This document shows, one piece after another, positions 26,724 through 35,884 of a stretch of 64,000 nucleotides of DNA. How positions within the stretch are numbered: position 1 is the stretch's first letter; each line of letters opens with the position of its first letter. The notes below the pieces were generated by a model. That model had not been told where the DNA came from and ran no database searches. It saw nothing but the letters and a program-made list of their open reading frames with translations. This stretch comes from Microbacterium arabinogalactanolyticum. Lineage in GTDB: Bacteria > Actinomycetota > Actinomycetes > Actinomycetales > Microbacteriaceae. The position numbers were made by a program, and so were the translations under genes. The stretch lies in the NCBI RefSeq assembly GCF_030268005.1, contig NZ_BRZC01000007.1:186001-250000 (forward strand). Direction: 5' to 3'.

Positions 26724-27914
26724 TCACACCCGACGGTACTGGGCGGTGATCGGGCAGTCGAAGGGATCGCGTGCGGCGAGGCCGACCCGGTTCAGGTAGC
26801 GGACGACGATGCCGTAGGACTGCAGCACGGTCGTCTCGGTGTACGGCACGTCATTCGCCGCGCAGTAGTCTCGGACCACCTCGCGGGCGCGGGAGAGGTT
26901 CAGACGCGACATGCTCGGGAAGAGGTGATGTTCGACCTGGTAGTTCAGGCCGCCGAACAGCCAGGTCGCCCACCAGCCGCCGGTCACGTTGCGCGAGGTG
27001 CGCACCTGCTTCGAGAAGAAGTCGAGCCGCGCGTCCGGGGAGATGATCGGCATGCCCTTGTGGTTCGGGGCGAAGGAGGCACCCATGTAGACGCCGAACA
27101 CGGCCAGCTGCACGCCCAGGAACGCGAAGGCCATCCCCACGGGAAGGAACAGGAACAGCGGCGTCAGCAGCAGAGCGAACCGCAGGGAGATGATGCCGAT
27201 CTCGGTCCAGCGCCCCTTCACGCGACCGGGCGTGACCAGATGCACCACGCTCAGACGATGCAGGTTCAGTCCTTCCAGCGTGAGCAGCGGGAAGAACAGC
27301 CACCCCTGGCGCTGCGTGATCCAGCGGATGACCCCGCGGGAGCGGGCCGCGTCCTCGTCGAGGAAGGAGATCGTGTCGACCTCGATGTCGGGGTCCTTGC
27401 CGACCATGTTCGGGTTGCCGTGGTGCTTGGTGTGCTTGGAATCCCACCAGGAGTAGCTCATGCCGATGAGCCCCGCGAGCACGCGTGCGAGACGGAAGTT
27501 CGCCGGGCCCGACGAGAGGATCTGCCGGTGCGCGGCCTCATGTGCGAGGAAGGCGACCTGGGTGAACAGGATGCCGAGCGCGGCCGCGATGAGCAGCTGG
27601 AACCAGCTGTCCCCCAGCAGGATGAAGCCGGTTGCGCATCCCGCGAAGCCGAGCAGCAGAGCGACCCCCACCAGCGTGTAGAACACCGGCGTGCGCCGCA
27701 GCAGGCCCAGATCGCGGATGACGTTCAGCACATCCTTGTAGGCGCGCGCCATCGGCGGGAACTCCGTGGTGCCGGAGTACGTCTGTCGGATGCGTCCCTG
27801 GGCGGGAGCGGTGGTCTTGATCGTGTCGACCTGAGCGAGTGAGATGGTGCTCTCCTGTCGATCGGAGCCCTTGAGCTTTGGAAGCCAAGGGCGGATGCCG
27901 ATCGCTGTCCTCAT
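26724..27914 (-). CDS. Fatty acid desaturase (membrane di-iron)
   Basis: A membrane desaturase with the three histidine boxes of the acyl-lipid/acyl-CoA class: AHEAAHR, SKHTKHHGNPN and NYQVEHHLFPS. It introduces double bonds into membrane fatty acids using oxygen and electrons from ferredoxin or a similar donor. The start is uncertain. The ATG at 27914 gives 396 residues, but its first 23 codons use codons rare in this genome and no ribosome binding site precedes it. A well-placed AGGAG (27852-27856) instead points at an in-frame ATC codon at 27843-27845, just before SLAQVDTIKTT. The next in-frame ATG (27752) would cut into conserved sequence. Confidence 0.88.
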   Translation of the reverse strand: MRTAIGIRPWLPKLKGSDRQESTISLAQVDTIKTTAPAQGRIRQTYSGTTEFPPMARAYKDVLNVIRDLGLLRRTPVFYTLVGVALLLGFAGCATGFILLGDSWFQLLIAAALGILFTQVAFLAHEAAHRQILSSGPANFRLARVLAGLIGMSYSWWDSKHTKHHGNPNMVGKDPDIEVDTISFLDEDAARSRGVIRWITQRQGWLFFPLLTLEGLNLHRLSVVHLVTPGRVKGRWTEIGIISLRFALLLTPLFLFLPVGMAFAFLGVQLAVFGVYMGASFAPNHKGMPIISPDARLDFFSKQVRTSRNVTGGWWATWLFGGLNYQVEHHLFPSMSRLNLSRAREVVRDYCAANDVPYTETTVLQSYGIVVRYLNRVGLAARDPFDCPITAQYRRV

Positions 27915-27957
27915 GCTACGCGGGGCGATATGCAGCAGGCGGCATGTGCTCGGGGGG

Positions 27958-27992
27958 CGGTGGTGCGCCCGGAGACCCCGGACGCACCACCG
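27958..27992 (-). terminator. Hairpin terminator of hydantoinase operon
   Basis: Arms 27958-27972 and 27978-27992 pair over 15 bases with one non-Watson-Crick position and a 5-base loop, starting 8 bases after the HyuB stop on the minus strand. It separates the operon from the desaturase gene. Confidence 0.7.
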
Positions 27993-27999
27993 CGGAGAC

Positions 28000-29706
28000 T
28001 CATCGACCCCGGATCGCGGCCGTCGCCTTCTCGTCGACGCCGAAGTCGGCCGTCACTACCACGCCGTAGTCGCGTTCCGCCGAGCGGTGCGAGACGAATC
28101 CGTTTCGCACGTCGTGCGCGACGGCGACGGGATCACGGCGCAACGGGTCTCCGTACCCGCCTCCCCCGCCGGTCTGGTTGACGAGCACGTCGCCCGCTTC
28201 GAGCCGGTTGTAGCTGCCGCCCTGCACGACCTCGCGGTCGGTGCCGGGGTTGAGCACGACCCGATTCGGCTTCCCGACCGCGCCGCCGTCGATCGCCCAC
28301 GGCTCCGTCTTCGTCTTGTAGACGAGGCAGATGCCGGTGGCTGGTGCTGTGAAGCGGTACGACCGGCTCACTCCGACCCCGCCGCGGTGCTCGCCTGCAC
28401 CGCCCGTGTCGGCGCGATAGCCGTAGTGCTCGATGATCATCGAGGACTTCGCCTCGAGCACCTCGACCGGGTTGTTGCGGCATCCGGGCTCCGAGAGGTG
28501 CATGATCCCGTCCTCGCCGTCGTGGCGCGCGGTGCCGCCGAAGCCGACGGCTTCGTTGGTCGCCTCCTGCCACGGCTCGCCGGTGCGCGGGTTCACGCCG
28601 AGGCCCATCATGGAGCACACGTCGCCGCCCGAGCAGGCGGGCACGAGCTCCGGCATCCCCTGAGCCAGGGCCTTGAGGATCACCTCGCCGGCGAGGAGGC
28701 CGGTCCAGAGAGTGAACGTGGGCATCGGCGACACCGCGTGCATGACCGAGCCGGGCACGGTGACCACGCGCAGCGGGGCGAAGTTGCCCGCGACGACCGG
28801 GGAGTCCGGCGTCGTGAGCGACTTGAAGATCAGGCTGGAGAGCGCCTCGGTCTGCCCCGGCGGCAGGTTGATGGGACCCTCGACGTTCTCGGCGCTGCCG
28901 GTCCAGTCGACGACCATCTCCTCGTCGGACACCGTCACAGTGCACTGCAGCCTGACGAGCTCGTCCTTGTTGATCCCGTCGTCGTCGACGTAGTCCACTG
29001 CGCTCCACGTGCCCTTCGGCAGCTTCGCGAGCGCGAGCCTGGCGAGCTTCTCACCGTGCTCGTTGATGGTCGCCATCGCCTCGGTCAGCGTGCCGACGCC
29101 GTACTTGTCGGCGAGCTCCTGGGTGCGGCGCACCCCGGTCACGCACGCCGAGACCTGCGCCTGGATGTCGCCGATCGTGTGCTTCGGCATGCGGCTGTTG
29201 AACCGGATGATGTTGAACACGTCCTCGTTGCGCTCGCCCCTGCGATACAGCTTCGACGCGGGCAGCATCAGCCCCTCCTGCGAGCGGTCCGTGGAGTCGA
29301 GGACGTAACCGGGGTCCTTCTGGTTCAGGTCGGTCACGTGCACGCGGCACGAGGCGAAGCCGATCAGCTCGTCGTCCACGTGGATCGGGGCGAAGACGAG
29401 GGGGTCGAGGGTGTGGGCGCTCGACCAGTAGGGGTAGTTGATGATGAAGACGTCGCCGGGCTCCATGGCGTCGACGCCCAGGAACTCCATCGAGTGCTTG
29501 ATGCCGGCGTCGTTGCCCCTGGTGAACACGGCGATCCCCGGTGCGTCGGCGACCACATCGCCGTTGGCGTCGTGGATGCCGATGCCGTAGTCGTGGATCT
29601 CGTAGACCACGGTGTTGTAGGCGGTGCGGCACAGGTTGCGCGCGACCTCCTCTGCAGCGGCCAGCAGGCCGTGCCTGATGATCTCGGTGGTGATGGCGTC
29701 GGCCAC
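28000..29706 (-). CDS. hyuB: Hydantoinase B/oxoprolinase beta-type subunit
   Basis: A 568-residue protein of the HyuB family: NTVVYEIHDYGIGIHDANGDV, PGDVFIINYPYWSSAHTLD, GPINLPPGQTEALSS and the glycine-rich C-terminal TGGGGGYGDPLRRDP are all typical. HyuB works with HyuA in ATP-dependent hydrolysis of hydantoins, oxoproline or related cyclic amides in the cytosol. GTG start with GGGAG upstream, 1 base after the HyuA stop, so the two subunits are coupled. It is the last gene of the minus-strand operon and is followed by a hairpin terminator. Confidence 0.9.
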   Translation of the reverse strand: MADAITTEIIRHGLLAAAEEVARNLCRTAYNTVVYEIHDYGIGIHDANGDVVADAPGIAVFTRGNDAGIKHSMEFLGVDAMEPGDVFIINYPYWSSAHTLDPLVFAPIHVDDELIGFASCRVHVTDLNQKDPGYVLDSTDRSQEGLMLPASKLYRRGERNEDVFNIIRFNSRMPKHTIGDIQAQVSACVTGVRRTQELADKYGVGTLTEAMATINEHGEKLARLALAKLPKGTWSAVDYVDDDGINKDELVRLQCTVTVSDEEMVVDWTGSAENVEGPINLPPGQTEALSSLIFKSLTTPDSPVVAGNFAPLRVVTVPGSVMHAVSPMPTFTLWTGLLAGEVILKALAQGMPELVPACSGGDVCSMMGLGVNPRTGEPWQEATNEAVGFGGTARHDGEDGIMHLSEPGCRNNPVEVLEAKSSMIIEHYGYRADTGGAGEHRGGVGVSRSYRFTAPATGICLVYKTKTEPWAIDGGAVGKPNRVVLNPGTDREVVQGGSYNRLEAGDVLVNQTGGGGGYGDPLRRDPVAVAHDVRNGFVSHRSAERDYGVVVTADFGVDEKATAAIRGR

Positions 29707-29707
29707 G

Positions 29708-31756
29708 TCAGGCTCCCTTCTTCGCGTACTGGATCGAGATGATGAGTTCGCCGTATGCGCCGACCTCGAGTCGGTCACCGGCATGCAGCACGGTCGTCGC
29801 CGTGTGCTCGGTCACGACGGCGGGACCCTCGAGGACATCGCCGGCCATGAGCTCCTCGCGCGAGACGAGCGCGTACTCCGCCGTCTCGTCGCCGTCGAGC
29901 ACGACCGTGCGCGTCCGCAGCGCGGGCGCTCCTCCGTCGGGGCGGGGCGCCGCCTTCGGCAGATCGGGCTTGTCGACCACGCCCACCGCACCCAGGCGAA
30001 GAGTCGTCGTCTCGATGGGGTCGTCCATGGTGTGCCCGTACTGCCGCAGATGCAGCCGGTCGAACTCCGAACGGATGGCCTCGCGGGGATCGCTGCCGTC
30101 CTCGGGGTAGTCGACCGTGACCGAGTGCTCCTGGCCCGAGTACCGCACGGCGACCACCCGGTGGAAGATCATCCGGTCGTCGTCGAAGCCCTCGGCGCGC
30201 AGGGTCTCCCTCGCCTCCGCCTCCATGCCGGCGTACAGGGCGTCGGCCGCCTCGGCGTCGAGGTCCTCGAGCGCCTGCAGGCTCGTGCGCGAGTAGTCGT
30301 GCTGCACATCGGCCATCAGCATCCCGAGCGCCGAGAACGCCCCCTGTCCCGGGGGCACGATCACCTCGGGGATCCCGAGCTCGCGGGCCACGTCGACCGC
30401 GACGAGGCCTCCGCCGCCGCCGAACGACAGCAGTGCGAAGTCCTTCGGGTCGTGCCCGAGCTCGATGGTGATCGCGCGGACGGCGCCCATGATCTTGGTG
30501 TTCGAGATCTGCACCATGCCCCGCGCCAGCTGGGTGACGCTGAGCCCGAGGGCCTCGGCGATCGGGGCCAGCGATTCGAGCGACTTCTCGCGGTCGAGCG
30601 TGAGCTCACCGCCGAGCGGGGTGTCGGTGCCGAGGTAGCCGATGGCGAGGGCGGCATCCGTGAATGTCGGCTCCGTCCCGCCGCGGCCGTACGCGGCCGG
30701 TCCCGGCATCGCCCCGGCGCTCTTCGGCCCGACCTGCAGGGCGCCCGCCTCATCCAGGTAGCCGAGCGAGCCGCCGCCCGCGCCGATCGTATGGATGTAG
30801 AGCGACGGAGTGTTGATCGGAAGGCCCTCGAACTCCGCGCCGTGATAGAGGACGGGGTTGCCGTCCTGCACCAGCGAGGCGTCGAGGCTCGTGCCGCCCA
30901 TGTCGATGGTGATGAGGTTCGGCCTGCCGATCAGCTTCGCGAAGGCGGCGGCGCCGACGACGCCGCCGGCCGGGCCCGACAGGATGAGGTTCACGGGCTG
31001 CTCGCGCGCCGCCGAGGCGGTCATCGCTCCGCCGCCCGAGCGCGACATGAGGAAGCGCCCGTCGAATCCGCGCCGCTCGAGCTCACCCTCGAGCGCCTTC
31101 AGGTAGCTGCGCATGATCGGCTTGATGTAGGCATCCAGCACCGCGGTGCTGGTGCGCTCGTACTCGCGGTACTCGCGGGAGAGCTCGTGCGACAGCGTGA
31201 CCTCGACCCCCGGTGCCTCCTCCACGAGGATCTCGCGCATCCGGAGCTCATGCGCGGGGTTCGCATAGGCGTGCAGGAACGCGACCGCGACCGCGTCGTA
31301 CCCTCGGCGCAGGATCTCGCGCGCGACCTCGCGCGCATCCTCGTCGTCGAACGGCGTCGCCACCGAGCCGTCGAACATGCAGCGCTCGGTCACCTCGAAG
31401 GTGTCGTAGCGCTCGAGCAGGGCCTCTGGCTTGCGATAGGCGATGTCGTACATCACCCGGCGGTCGGTGCGGCCGAGCAGGTAGACGTCGCGGAAGCCGC
31501 GCGTCGCGATCGTCGCGATGCGTGCACCGGTGCGGGTCAGCAGGGAGTTCAGGCCCAGGGTGCTGCCGTGATTGAAGGTCGAGACATCTGCGGGGTGCGC
31601 TTCGGCCTTCTCGAAGGCCGCCAGCACGCCGGCGGTCGGTTCGCTCGGCGTGGTCGGCACCTTCTCGAAGCGGAGCTCGCCGGTCTCGGGGACGAGTTTC
31701 ACCACGTCGGTGAACGTTCCTCCGACGTCGATGGCGATTCGGACGTTCTCGGACAT
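29708..31756 (-). CDS. hyuA: Hydantoinase A/oxoprolinase alpha-type subunit
   Basis: A 682-residue HyuA-family ATPase with intact ASKHA motifs: IDVGGTFTDVV (residues 9-19), SGPAGGVVGA, and IDMGGTSLD, plus GAGGGSLGYLD. Together with HyuB it should open a cyclic amide (hydantoin, N-methylhydantoin, oxoproline or similar) at the cost of ATP. The gene follows the importer permease after 114 bases, has AAGGA as ribosome binding site, and is coupled to hyuB. The ring compound is not determined by the sequence; the ribose-type importer upstream would bring it in. Confidence 0.9.
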   Translation of the reverse strand: MSENVRIAIDVGGTFTDVVKLVPETGELRFEKVPTTPSEPTAGVLAAFEKAEAHPADVSTFNHGSTLGLNSLLTRTGARIATIATRGFRDVYLLGRTDRRVMYDIAYRKPEALLERYDTFEVTERCMFDGSVATPFDDEDAREVAREILRRGYDAVAVAFLHAYANPAHELRMREILVEEAPGVEVTLSHELSREYREYERTSTAVLDAYIKPIMRSYLKALEGELERRGFDGRFLMSRSGGGAMTASAAREQPVNLILSGPAGGVVGAAAFAKLIGRPNLITIDMGGTSLDASLVQDGNPVLYHGAEFEGLPINTPSLYIHTIGAGGGSLGYLDEAGALQVGPKSAGAMPGPAAYGRGGTEPTFTDAALAIGYLGTDTPLGGELTLDREKSLESLAPIAEALGLSVTQLARGMVQISNTKIMGAVRAITIELGHDPKDFALLSFGGGGGLVAVDVARELGIPEVIVPPGQGAFSALGMLMADVQHDYSRTSLQALEDLDAEAADALYAGMEAEARETLRAEGFDDDRMIFHRVVAVRYSGQEHSVTVDYPEDGSDPREAIRSEFDRLHLRQYGHTMDDPIETTTLRLGAVGVVDKPDLPKAAPRPDGGAPALRTRTVVLDGDETAEYALVSREELMAGDVLEGPAVVTEHTATTVLHAGDRLEVGAYGELIISIQYAKKGA

Positions 31757-31870
31757 GACACGGTCCTTCCGTATTGGGGTCGTTGAGGGTTTCAGGGCAG
31801 CCTGCGGAGACCCGGGGTCGACCGGGCCGTTCGTCGCGGGTGCCGCAGGGGCGGAATGGGGAGAGGGTTG

Positions 31871-32854
31871 CTAGCGCTTGCCGCGGCCGGCCGCGGCGAG
31901 GCCGACGGCCGCGAGGATGATGAACCCGGTCACCATGTCCTTCAGCTGCGGGTTCAGGTTCAGCAGGTCGAAGCCGTTGCCGATCAGGGCGATGAGGAAG
32001 ACACCGGCGACAGAGCGCCAGACGGCTCCGATGCCGCCGTAGATGCTCGTGCCGCCGAGGATCACGGCCGCGATCGCGCTCAGCTCGAGCCCGGCGCCGG
32101 CGAGCGGCTGTCCGGACGCGATGCGCGAGACCCCGATCGCCGCGGCCGTACCGGCCGCGAGCCCGCTGATCACGAACACCAGGACCCTCGTGCGGGCCAC
32201 GTGAATGCCCGACAGCTCGGCCGCCTCCGCGTTGCCGCCGACGGCGTACACGCGACGGCCGAAGAGGGTCCGCGAGAGCAGGAACCACAGGATCGCGACC
32301 GCGACGATCATCACGAACACCGCGATGAAGATGCCGCCGACGCGGTTGCGCCCCAGAGCGGTGAAGCCCGGCGTCGTCACGGTGATCAGGCTGCCGCCGG
32401 TGATGAGCACCGCGACCGTCGTGAAGATCATCGAGGAGGCCAGAGTCGCGAGGAAGGAGTGCACCCGGAGTCGGGTGATGACGGTGCCGTTGAACGCGCC
32501 GAGGACGATGCCGATGAGGGGCGCCGCACCGAGGGCGAGCGCGACATCGCCCGTGCTCACCGCGAGCCATGCCGCCACGACGCCGGCCACGCTGTAGATC
32601 GCGCCGGTCGACAGGTCGAAGTTGCCCGAGATGATCACGAACGTCCCTGCGGCGGCGATGATCACCAGCGGAGCGTTCTGGTTCAGGATGTTGACGATGT
32701 TGCCGAACGTGAAGAACGACGGCGACAGCACGGCGAGCGCGACGAGCACGGCGACGAGCAGGAGCAGGACCGCGTACTCGATGACGAGCTCCTTCGGCGA
32801 GAACTTCCTGCTGGCGCGGGTCCGCGTCACGGTGGTGTTTGCGGCCTCGGTCAC
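31871..32854 (-). CDS. Ribose-type ABC importer permease (RbsC-like)
   Basis: A 327-residue permease with the family landmarks NIVNILNQNAPLVIIAAAGTFVIISGNFDLSTGA, the FLATLASSM helix, FGRRVYAVGGNAEAAELSGI (the coupling loop) and AAVILGGTSIYGG. It forms a homodimeric pore with the ATPase encoded just upstream. The GTG start (VTEAANTT) lies behind GAGAGGAGG and overlaps the ATPase stop by 4 bases. RbsC-type importers also carry nucleosides, purines and autoinducers, so a sugar substrate should not be assumed. Confidence 0.9.
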   Translation of the reverse strand: MTEAANTTVTRTRASRKFSPKELVIEYAVLLLLVAVLVALAVLSPSFFTFGNIVNILNQNAPLVIIAAAGTFVIISGNFDLSTGAIYSVAGVVAAWLAVSTGDVALALGAAPLIGIVLGAFNGTVITRLRVHSFLATLASSMIFTTVAVLITGGSLITVTTPGFTALGRNRVGGIFIAVFVMIVAVAILWFLLSRTLFGRRVYAVGGNAEAAELSGIHVARTRVLVFVISGLAAGTAAAIGVSRIASGQPLAGAGLELSAIAAVILGGTSIYGGIGAVWRSVAGVFLIALIGNGFDLLNLNPQLKDMVTGFIILAAVGLAAAGRGKR

Positions 32855-34377
32855 GCTGCCGCCTCCTCTCCGGTGGTCACGTGGAAGAGCCGGAACAGCA
32901 CGTCCTCCACGGTGGTCTGCTCGGGGACGATCTCCCCGAAGGTCTGGCCGTTGGAGACCAGGTAGGCGCGATGGGCGAGCTCCATGATCTCCTCGTGCTC
33001 CGACGAGATCAGGAGCACGCCGATGCCCTCCGCGGCGAGTCTGACGATGAGCTCGTAGATGGTGCGCTTCGCTCCGACGTCGACGCCTCGAGTCGGCTCG
33101 TCGAGGATGATCAGCTTCGGGTCCGCGGCGAGCGCCTTGCCGAGGAGGGCCTTCTGCTGATTGCCTCCCGAGAACCATCCGACAGGCAGCTCGATGTCGG
33201 GTGGCCGGATCTCGAGCGACTCCGCGAGCTCACGTGCCGTGCGCTTCTCGCTCCTGCGGTCGACGATCCCGCCCCGCGCGCGGGCCGGGAGACTCGCGAG
33301 ACCGATGTTCTCGCGCACCGATCGCTGCAGGACGAGGCCGTCCTTGTGGCGGTCCTCCGAGACGAGCACGAGGCCTGCATCGATCGAGTGCTTCGGGGTC
33401 CGCCCGGTCCAGTCGCGGCCACCGAATCGGATCTCGCCGGAGACGACCTCGTCGAGGCCGAACACGGCACGGAGGCATTCGGTCCGCCCGCTGCCCACGA
33501 GGCCGAGCAGTCCGACGATCTCGCCGGGGCGCACCTCGAAGCTCATCCGCTCGACCCCGGTCGTGGTGCGGAGCTCCCGCACCGTGAGGAGCGGGTCGGA
33601 TGCTTCGGGGAGCGGCGGACGGTCGGGGTACGCCTGCTCCATCTCGCGGCCGAGCATCGCGGTCACCAGATCGTGCTTCGACACCGAGGCCGCGTCGACC
33701 GTCGCGATCCGACGCCCGTCCCGCATCACGGTGATACGGTCGGCGACGCCGAGGACCGAGTCGAGGAAATGCGAGACGTAGATCACGCAGCACCCTCTGT
33801 CCCGGAGCGTCCGCATCAGCTGCTCGAGCTGCGCCATCTCGTGCGCGGTCAGGGACGAGGTGGGCTCATCCATCACGATGATCCGGGCATCCCTGGCGAG
33901 CGCCCGCAGGATCTCCACCTTCTGCTGATCGGCGATGCGCAGATCGCGCACCTTCTCCCCCGGGTCGAGGCCGAATCCGACCTGCGCGTCGAGCGTCGCG
34001 AAGCGCGCGGCGAGGTTGCGCCGCTCGATGCCGAAGCGGTGCTCCTCGACACCGAGGAAGACGTTCTGGGCGACGGTGAGGTCGGGGACGAGCGCCAGCT
34101 CCTGGGCGATCATCGCGATCCCCTGCTTCTGCGCGATCCCCGGGTTCCACCGGTCGACGGGGGCGCCGTCGACGACGACCTCGCCCCCGTCGGCCGCGTA
34201 GATGCCGGCGATCACCTTGCCGAGGGTCGACTTGCCCGCGCCGTTCTCTCCGACGAAGGCGTGGACCTCCCCGCCCCGGACGTCGAGCGACACGCCGTCG
34301 AGCGCCTGGGTCGCGCCGAACCGTTTGTCGACTCCCCGGAGTTCGACGAGAACGGGTCCGCTGGCAGCATCCTGCAT
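32851..34377 (-). CDS. Ribose-type ABC importer double ATPase (RbsA-like)
   Basis: A 508-residue protein with two fused ABC domains. The first has GENGAGKSTLGKVIAG, the LRIADQQKVEILRAL region in place of a perfect signature, and IIVMDEPTSSLT. The second has the loose Walker A GLVGSGRTE, signature FSGGNQQK and LIILDEPTRGVDVGAK. This asymmetric pattern is normal for RbsA/XylG proteins. It powers import through the permease that follows. ATG start is 4 bases after the binding-protein stop. Confidence 0.92.
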   Translation of the reverse strand: MQDAASGPVLVELRGVDKRFGATQALDGVSLDVRGGEVHAFVGENGAGKSTLGKVIAGIYAADGGEVVVDGAPVDRWNPGIAQKQGIAMIAQELALVPDLTVAQNVFLGVEEHRFGIERRNLAARFATLDAQVGFGLDPGEKVRDLRIADQQKVEILRALARDARIIVMDEPTSSLTAHEMAQLEQLMRTLRDRGCCVIYVSHFLDSVLGVADRITVMRDGRRIATVDAASVSKHDLVTAMLGREMEQAYPDRPPLPEASDPLLTVRELRTTTGVERMSFEVRPGEIVGLLGLVGSGRTECLRAVFGLDEVVSGEIRFGGRDWTGRTPKHSIDAGLVLVSEDRHKDGLVLQRSVRENIGLASLPARARGGIVDRRSEKRTARELAESLEIRPPDIELPVGWFSGGNQQKALLGKALAADPKLIILDEPTRGVDVGAKRTIYELIVRLAAEGIGVLLISSEHEEIMELAHRAYLVSNGQTFGEIVPEQTTVEDVLFRLFHVTTGEEAAA

Positions 34378-34381
34378 CAGA

Positions 34382-35419
34382 TCAGCCGTTCCACTCGCCG
34401 GTGAAGTCGGGCGCCGCTTCGAGGTCGTCCTTGGTCGCCATCGGGGGGAGGTCGACGAGCGTGTCGGCGTCGACGACGGCCTGCACCTTCTCGCCGCGCA
34501 GCCTGTTGATCAGCTGCTCGAGTGCGGCCTCACCCATGCTGACCGGGTAGTTCAGGTAGTCGTTCGTCCACTTCCCCTCGCGCACGGCCTTGACGGCCTC
34601 CGTCGTTCCGCCTCCGCCGGTGAGGAAGATCGACGAGGGGTCGATGCCGGCGTTCTCGAGCGCGATCTGCGCTCCCAGCGTCTGCTGGTCGGCGTTGCTG
34701 AGGATGCCGTTGATGTCCTTGTTGGCCTGCAGCAGATTCGACACCGCGGTGAGCGACTTGTCGCGATCATAGGCGCCCTCGACGGTGCCGACGATCTCGA
34801 TGTTCTTGTGCGCGCCGAGGACGTCCTTCCAGGCCTTGATGCGTGCGACGTCGAGCGGAGAGTTCAGCAGTCCTGCCAGCAGGCCGATCTTGCAGGGGTC
34901 GATGTCCTTGCAGTACTCGACGACGGTCTCCGCCTGGCGCTTCGCTCCGGCCGACGGCGGCGAGGCCACGGTCGAGACGACGCCCTCGGTCTGCGGCTCC
35001 ATCTTGTCGATGTCCGGTCCGATGGGGTTCAGCACCGACACCACGGGGATGTCGTTGCCCAGTGGGAAAGCCGCAGCCAGGCCCGGTCCGTCCTGGGGCA
35101 CGACGATGACGCCGCTCGCCTGGCCGGTCGTCCCTGCGTTCTGCAACTGCGAGAGCTGGGTGTTGGCGTCGAACTGGCCGTCCTGGATCTTGGTCGTGAT
35201 CGTGATGCCGAGCTCCTTCTGCAGCTCCTTCGCCTTCTTCTGCACCCCCTCGTACACGGCCTGGTTGTAGCCGTTCTGCGACGAGGAGGCGAGGAAGACG
35301 ATCGAGAAGCTGTCGCCGTCGCCGCTTCCGCCGGGTCCGCCGTCGGAACTGCAGGCTGCGAGGGAGACGCCGAGCGCGAGCACGCCGGCGCCGGCGATGA
35401 TCCGTGGGAGGTGCGTCAT
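34382..35419 (-). CDS. Ribose-type solute-binding lipoprotein (RbsB-like)
   Basis: A 345-residue type 1 periplasmic-binding-protein fold with lipoprotein signal (LGVSLAAC, Cys23). FSIVFLASSSQNGYNQAVYEGVQKKAKELQ opens the fold and GVIVVPQDGPGLAAAF is the typical hinge region; DINGILSNADQQTLGAQIALENAG follows. Ligand unknown, but the operon continues with hydantoinase subunits, so a cyclic ureide, purine breakdown product or related ring compound is plausible. AAGAAG provides a modest ribosome binding site. The gene lies 34 bases downstream of the small ABM-like gene. Confidence 0.88.
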   Translation of the reverse strand: MTHLPRIIAGAGVLALGVSLAACSSDGGPGGSGDGDSFSIVFLASSSQNGYNQAVYEGVQKKAKELQKELGITITTKIQDGQFDANTQLSQLQNAGTTGQASGVIVVPQDGPGLAAAFPLGNDIPVVSVLNPIGPDIDKMEPQTEGVVSTVASPPSAGAKRQAETVVEYCKDIDPCKIGLLAGLLNSPLDVARIKAWKDVLGAHKNIEIVGTVEGAYDRDKSLTAVSNLLQANKDINGILSNADQQTLGAQIALENAGIDPSSIFLTGGGGTTEAVKAVREGKWTNDYLNYPVSMGEAALEQLINRLRGEKVQAVVDADTLVDLPPMATKDDLEAAPDFTGEWNG

Positions 35420-35453
35420 TGCATTCTTCTTTCGTGAGGGGTTCGGGTGGGAT

Positions 35454-35774
35454 TCAGATCTCGGTTCTGGAGACGCGGTGGTCGACCTCGTAGAGGCGCC
35501 CGACGCCGATCCGTGCGTCGGCGAGCAGCGCCGACAGCTCGGGGGCGGTGCGCGCGCGGTTCGGGTGGTCCAACCACTCCTGGTAGGCGGCCTCGTCCGG
35601 CCAGACGGCGGTCACGATGATCTCGCCCGATCCGTCGACCGCCGTGGCGATCTCCGAGCTGAAGGCGCGGGTCAGGTCGAGTGACTCCTGCAGGATCGCC
35701 TCGCGGCGGTAGAGCTCCAGCACGGAGTCCGCCTGCGCCGGCGTCGTGTGCAGGGTCAGGACTGAACGGATCAT
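35454..35774 (-). CDS. Small ABM-fold (antibiotic biosynthesis monooxygenase-like) protein
   Basis: A 106-residue single-domain protein; MIRSVLTLHTTPAQADSVLELYRR, then VTAVWPDEAAYQEWLDHPNRA match the dimeric alpha+beta barrel of ABM/EthD-like proteins. These can be cofactor-free monooxygenases, isomerases or heme-degrading enzymes, or simply help a pathway. It is the first gene of the hydantoinase/importer operon, which suggests a part in handling the imported ring compound. Ribosome binding site is weak (GGAG 11 bases upstream). Confidence 0.75.
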   Translation of the reverse strand: MIRSVLTLHTTPAQADSVLELYRREAILQESLDLTRAFSSEIATAVDGSGEIIVTAVWPDEAAYQEWLDHPNRARTAPELSALLADARIGVGRLYEVDHRVSRTEI

Positions 35775-35884
35775 CGGGTCTCGTACTCCATCGTCTCGAT
35801 CGTCTGGGATGCCGCGTCGCGTCTGTCATCGTCGGGTTACGCGGCGCTGCTCCATGAAGGTATCCGCATCGCATCCCGCCCATC

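Noticed and set aside
29624-31786. Long plus-strand frame opposite hyuA.
   Set aside because: It is the antisense image of a canonical hydantoinase gene and shows no family motif of its own.
35771-35791. Minus-strand six-codon frame MEYETR whose stop overlaps the ATG of the ABM-like gene, resembling a leader peptide.
   Set aside because: It has no ribosome binding site and such short overlaps arise often by chance in this dense sequence.
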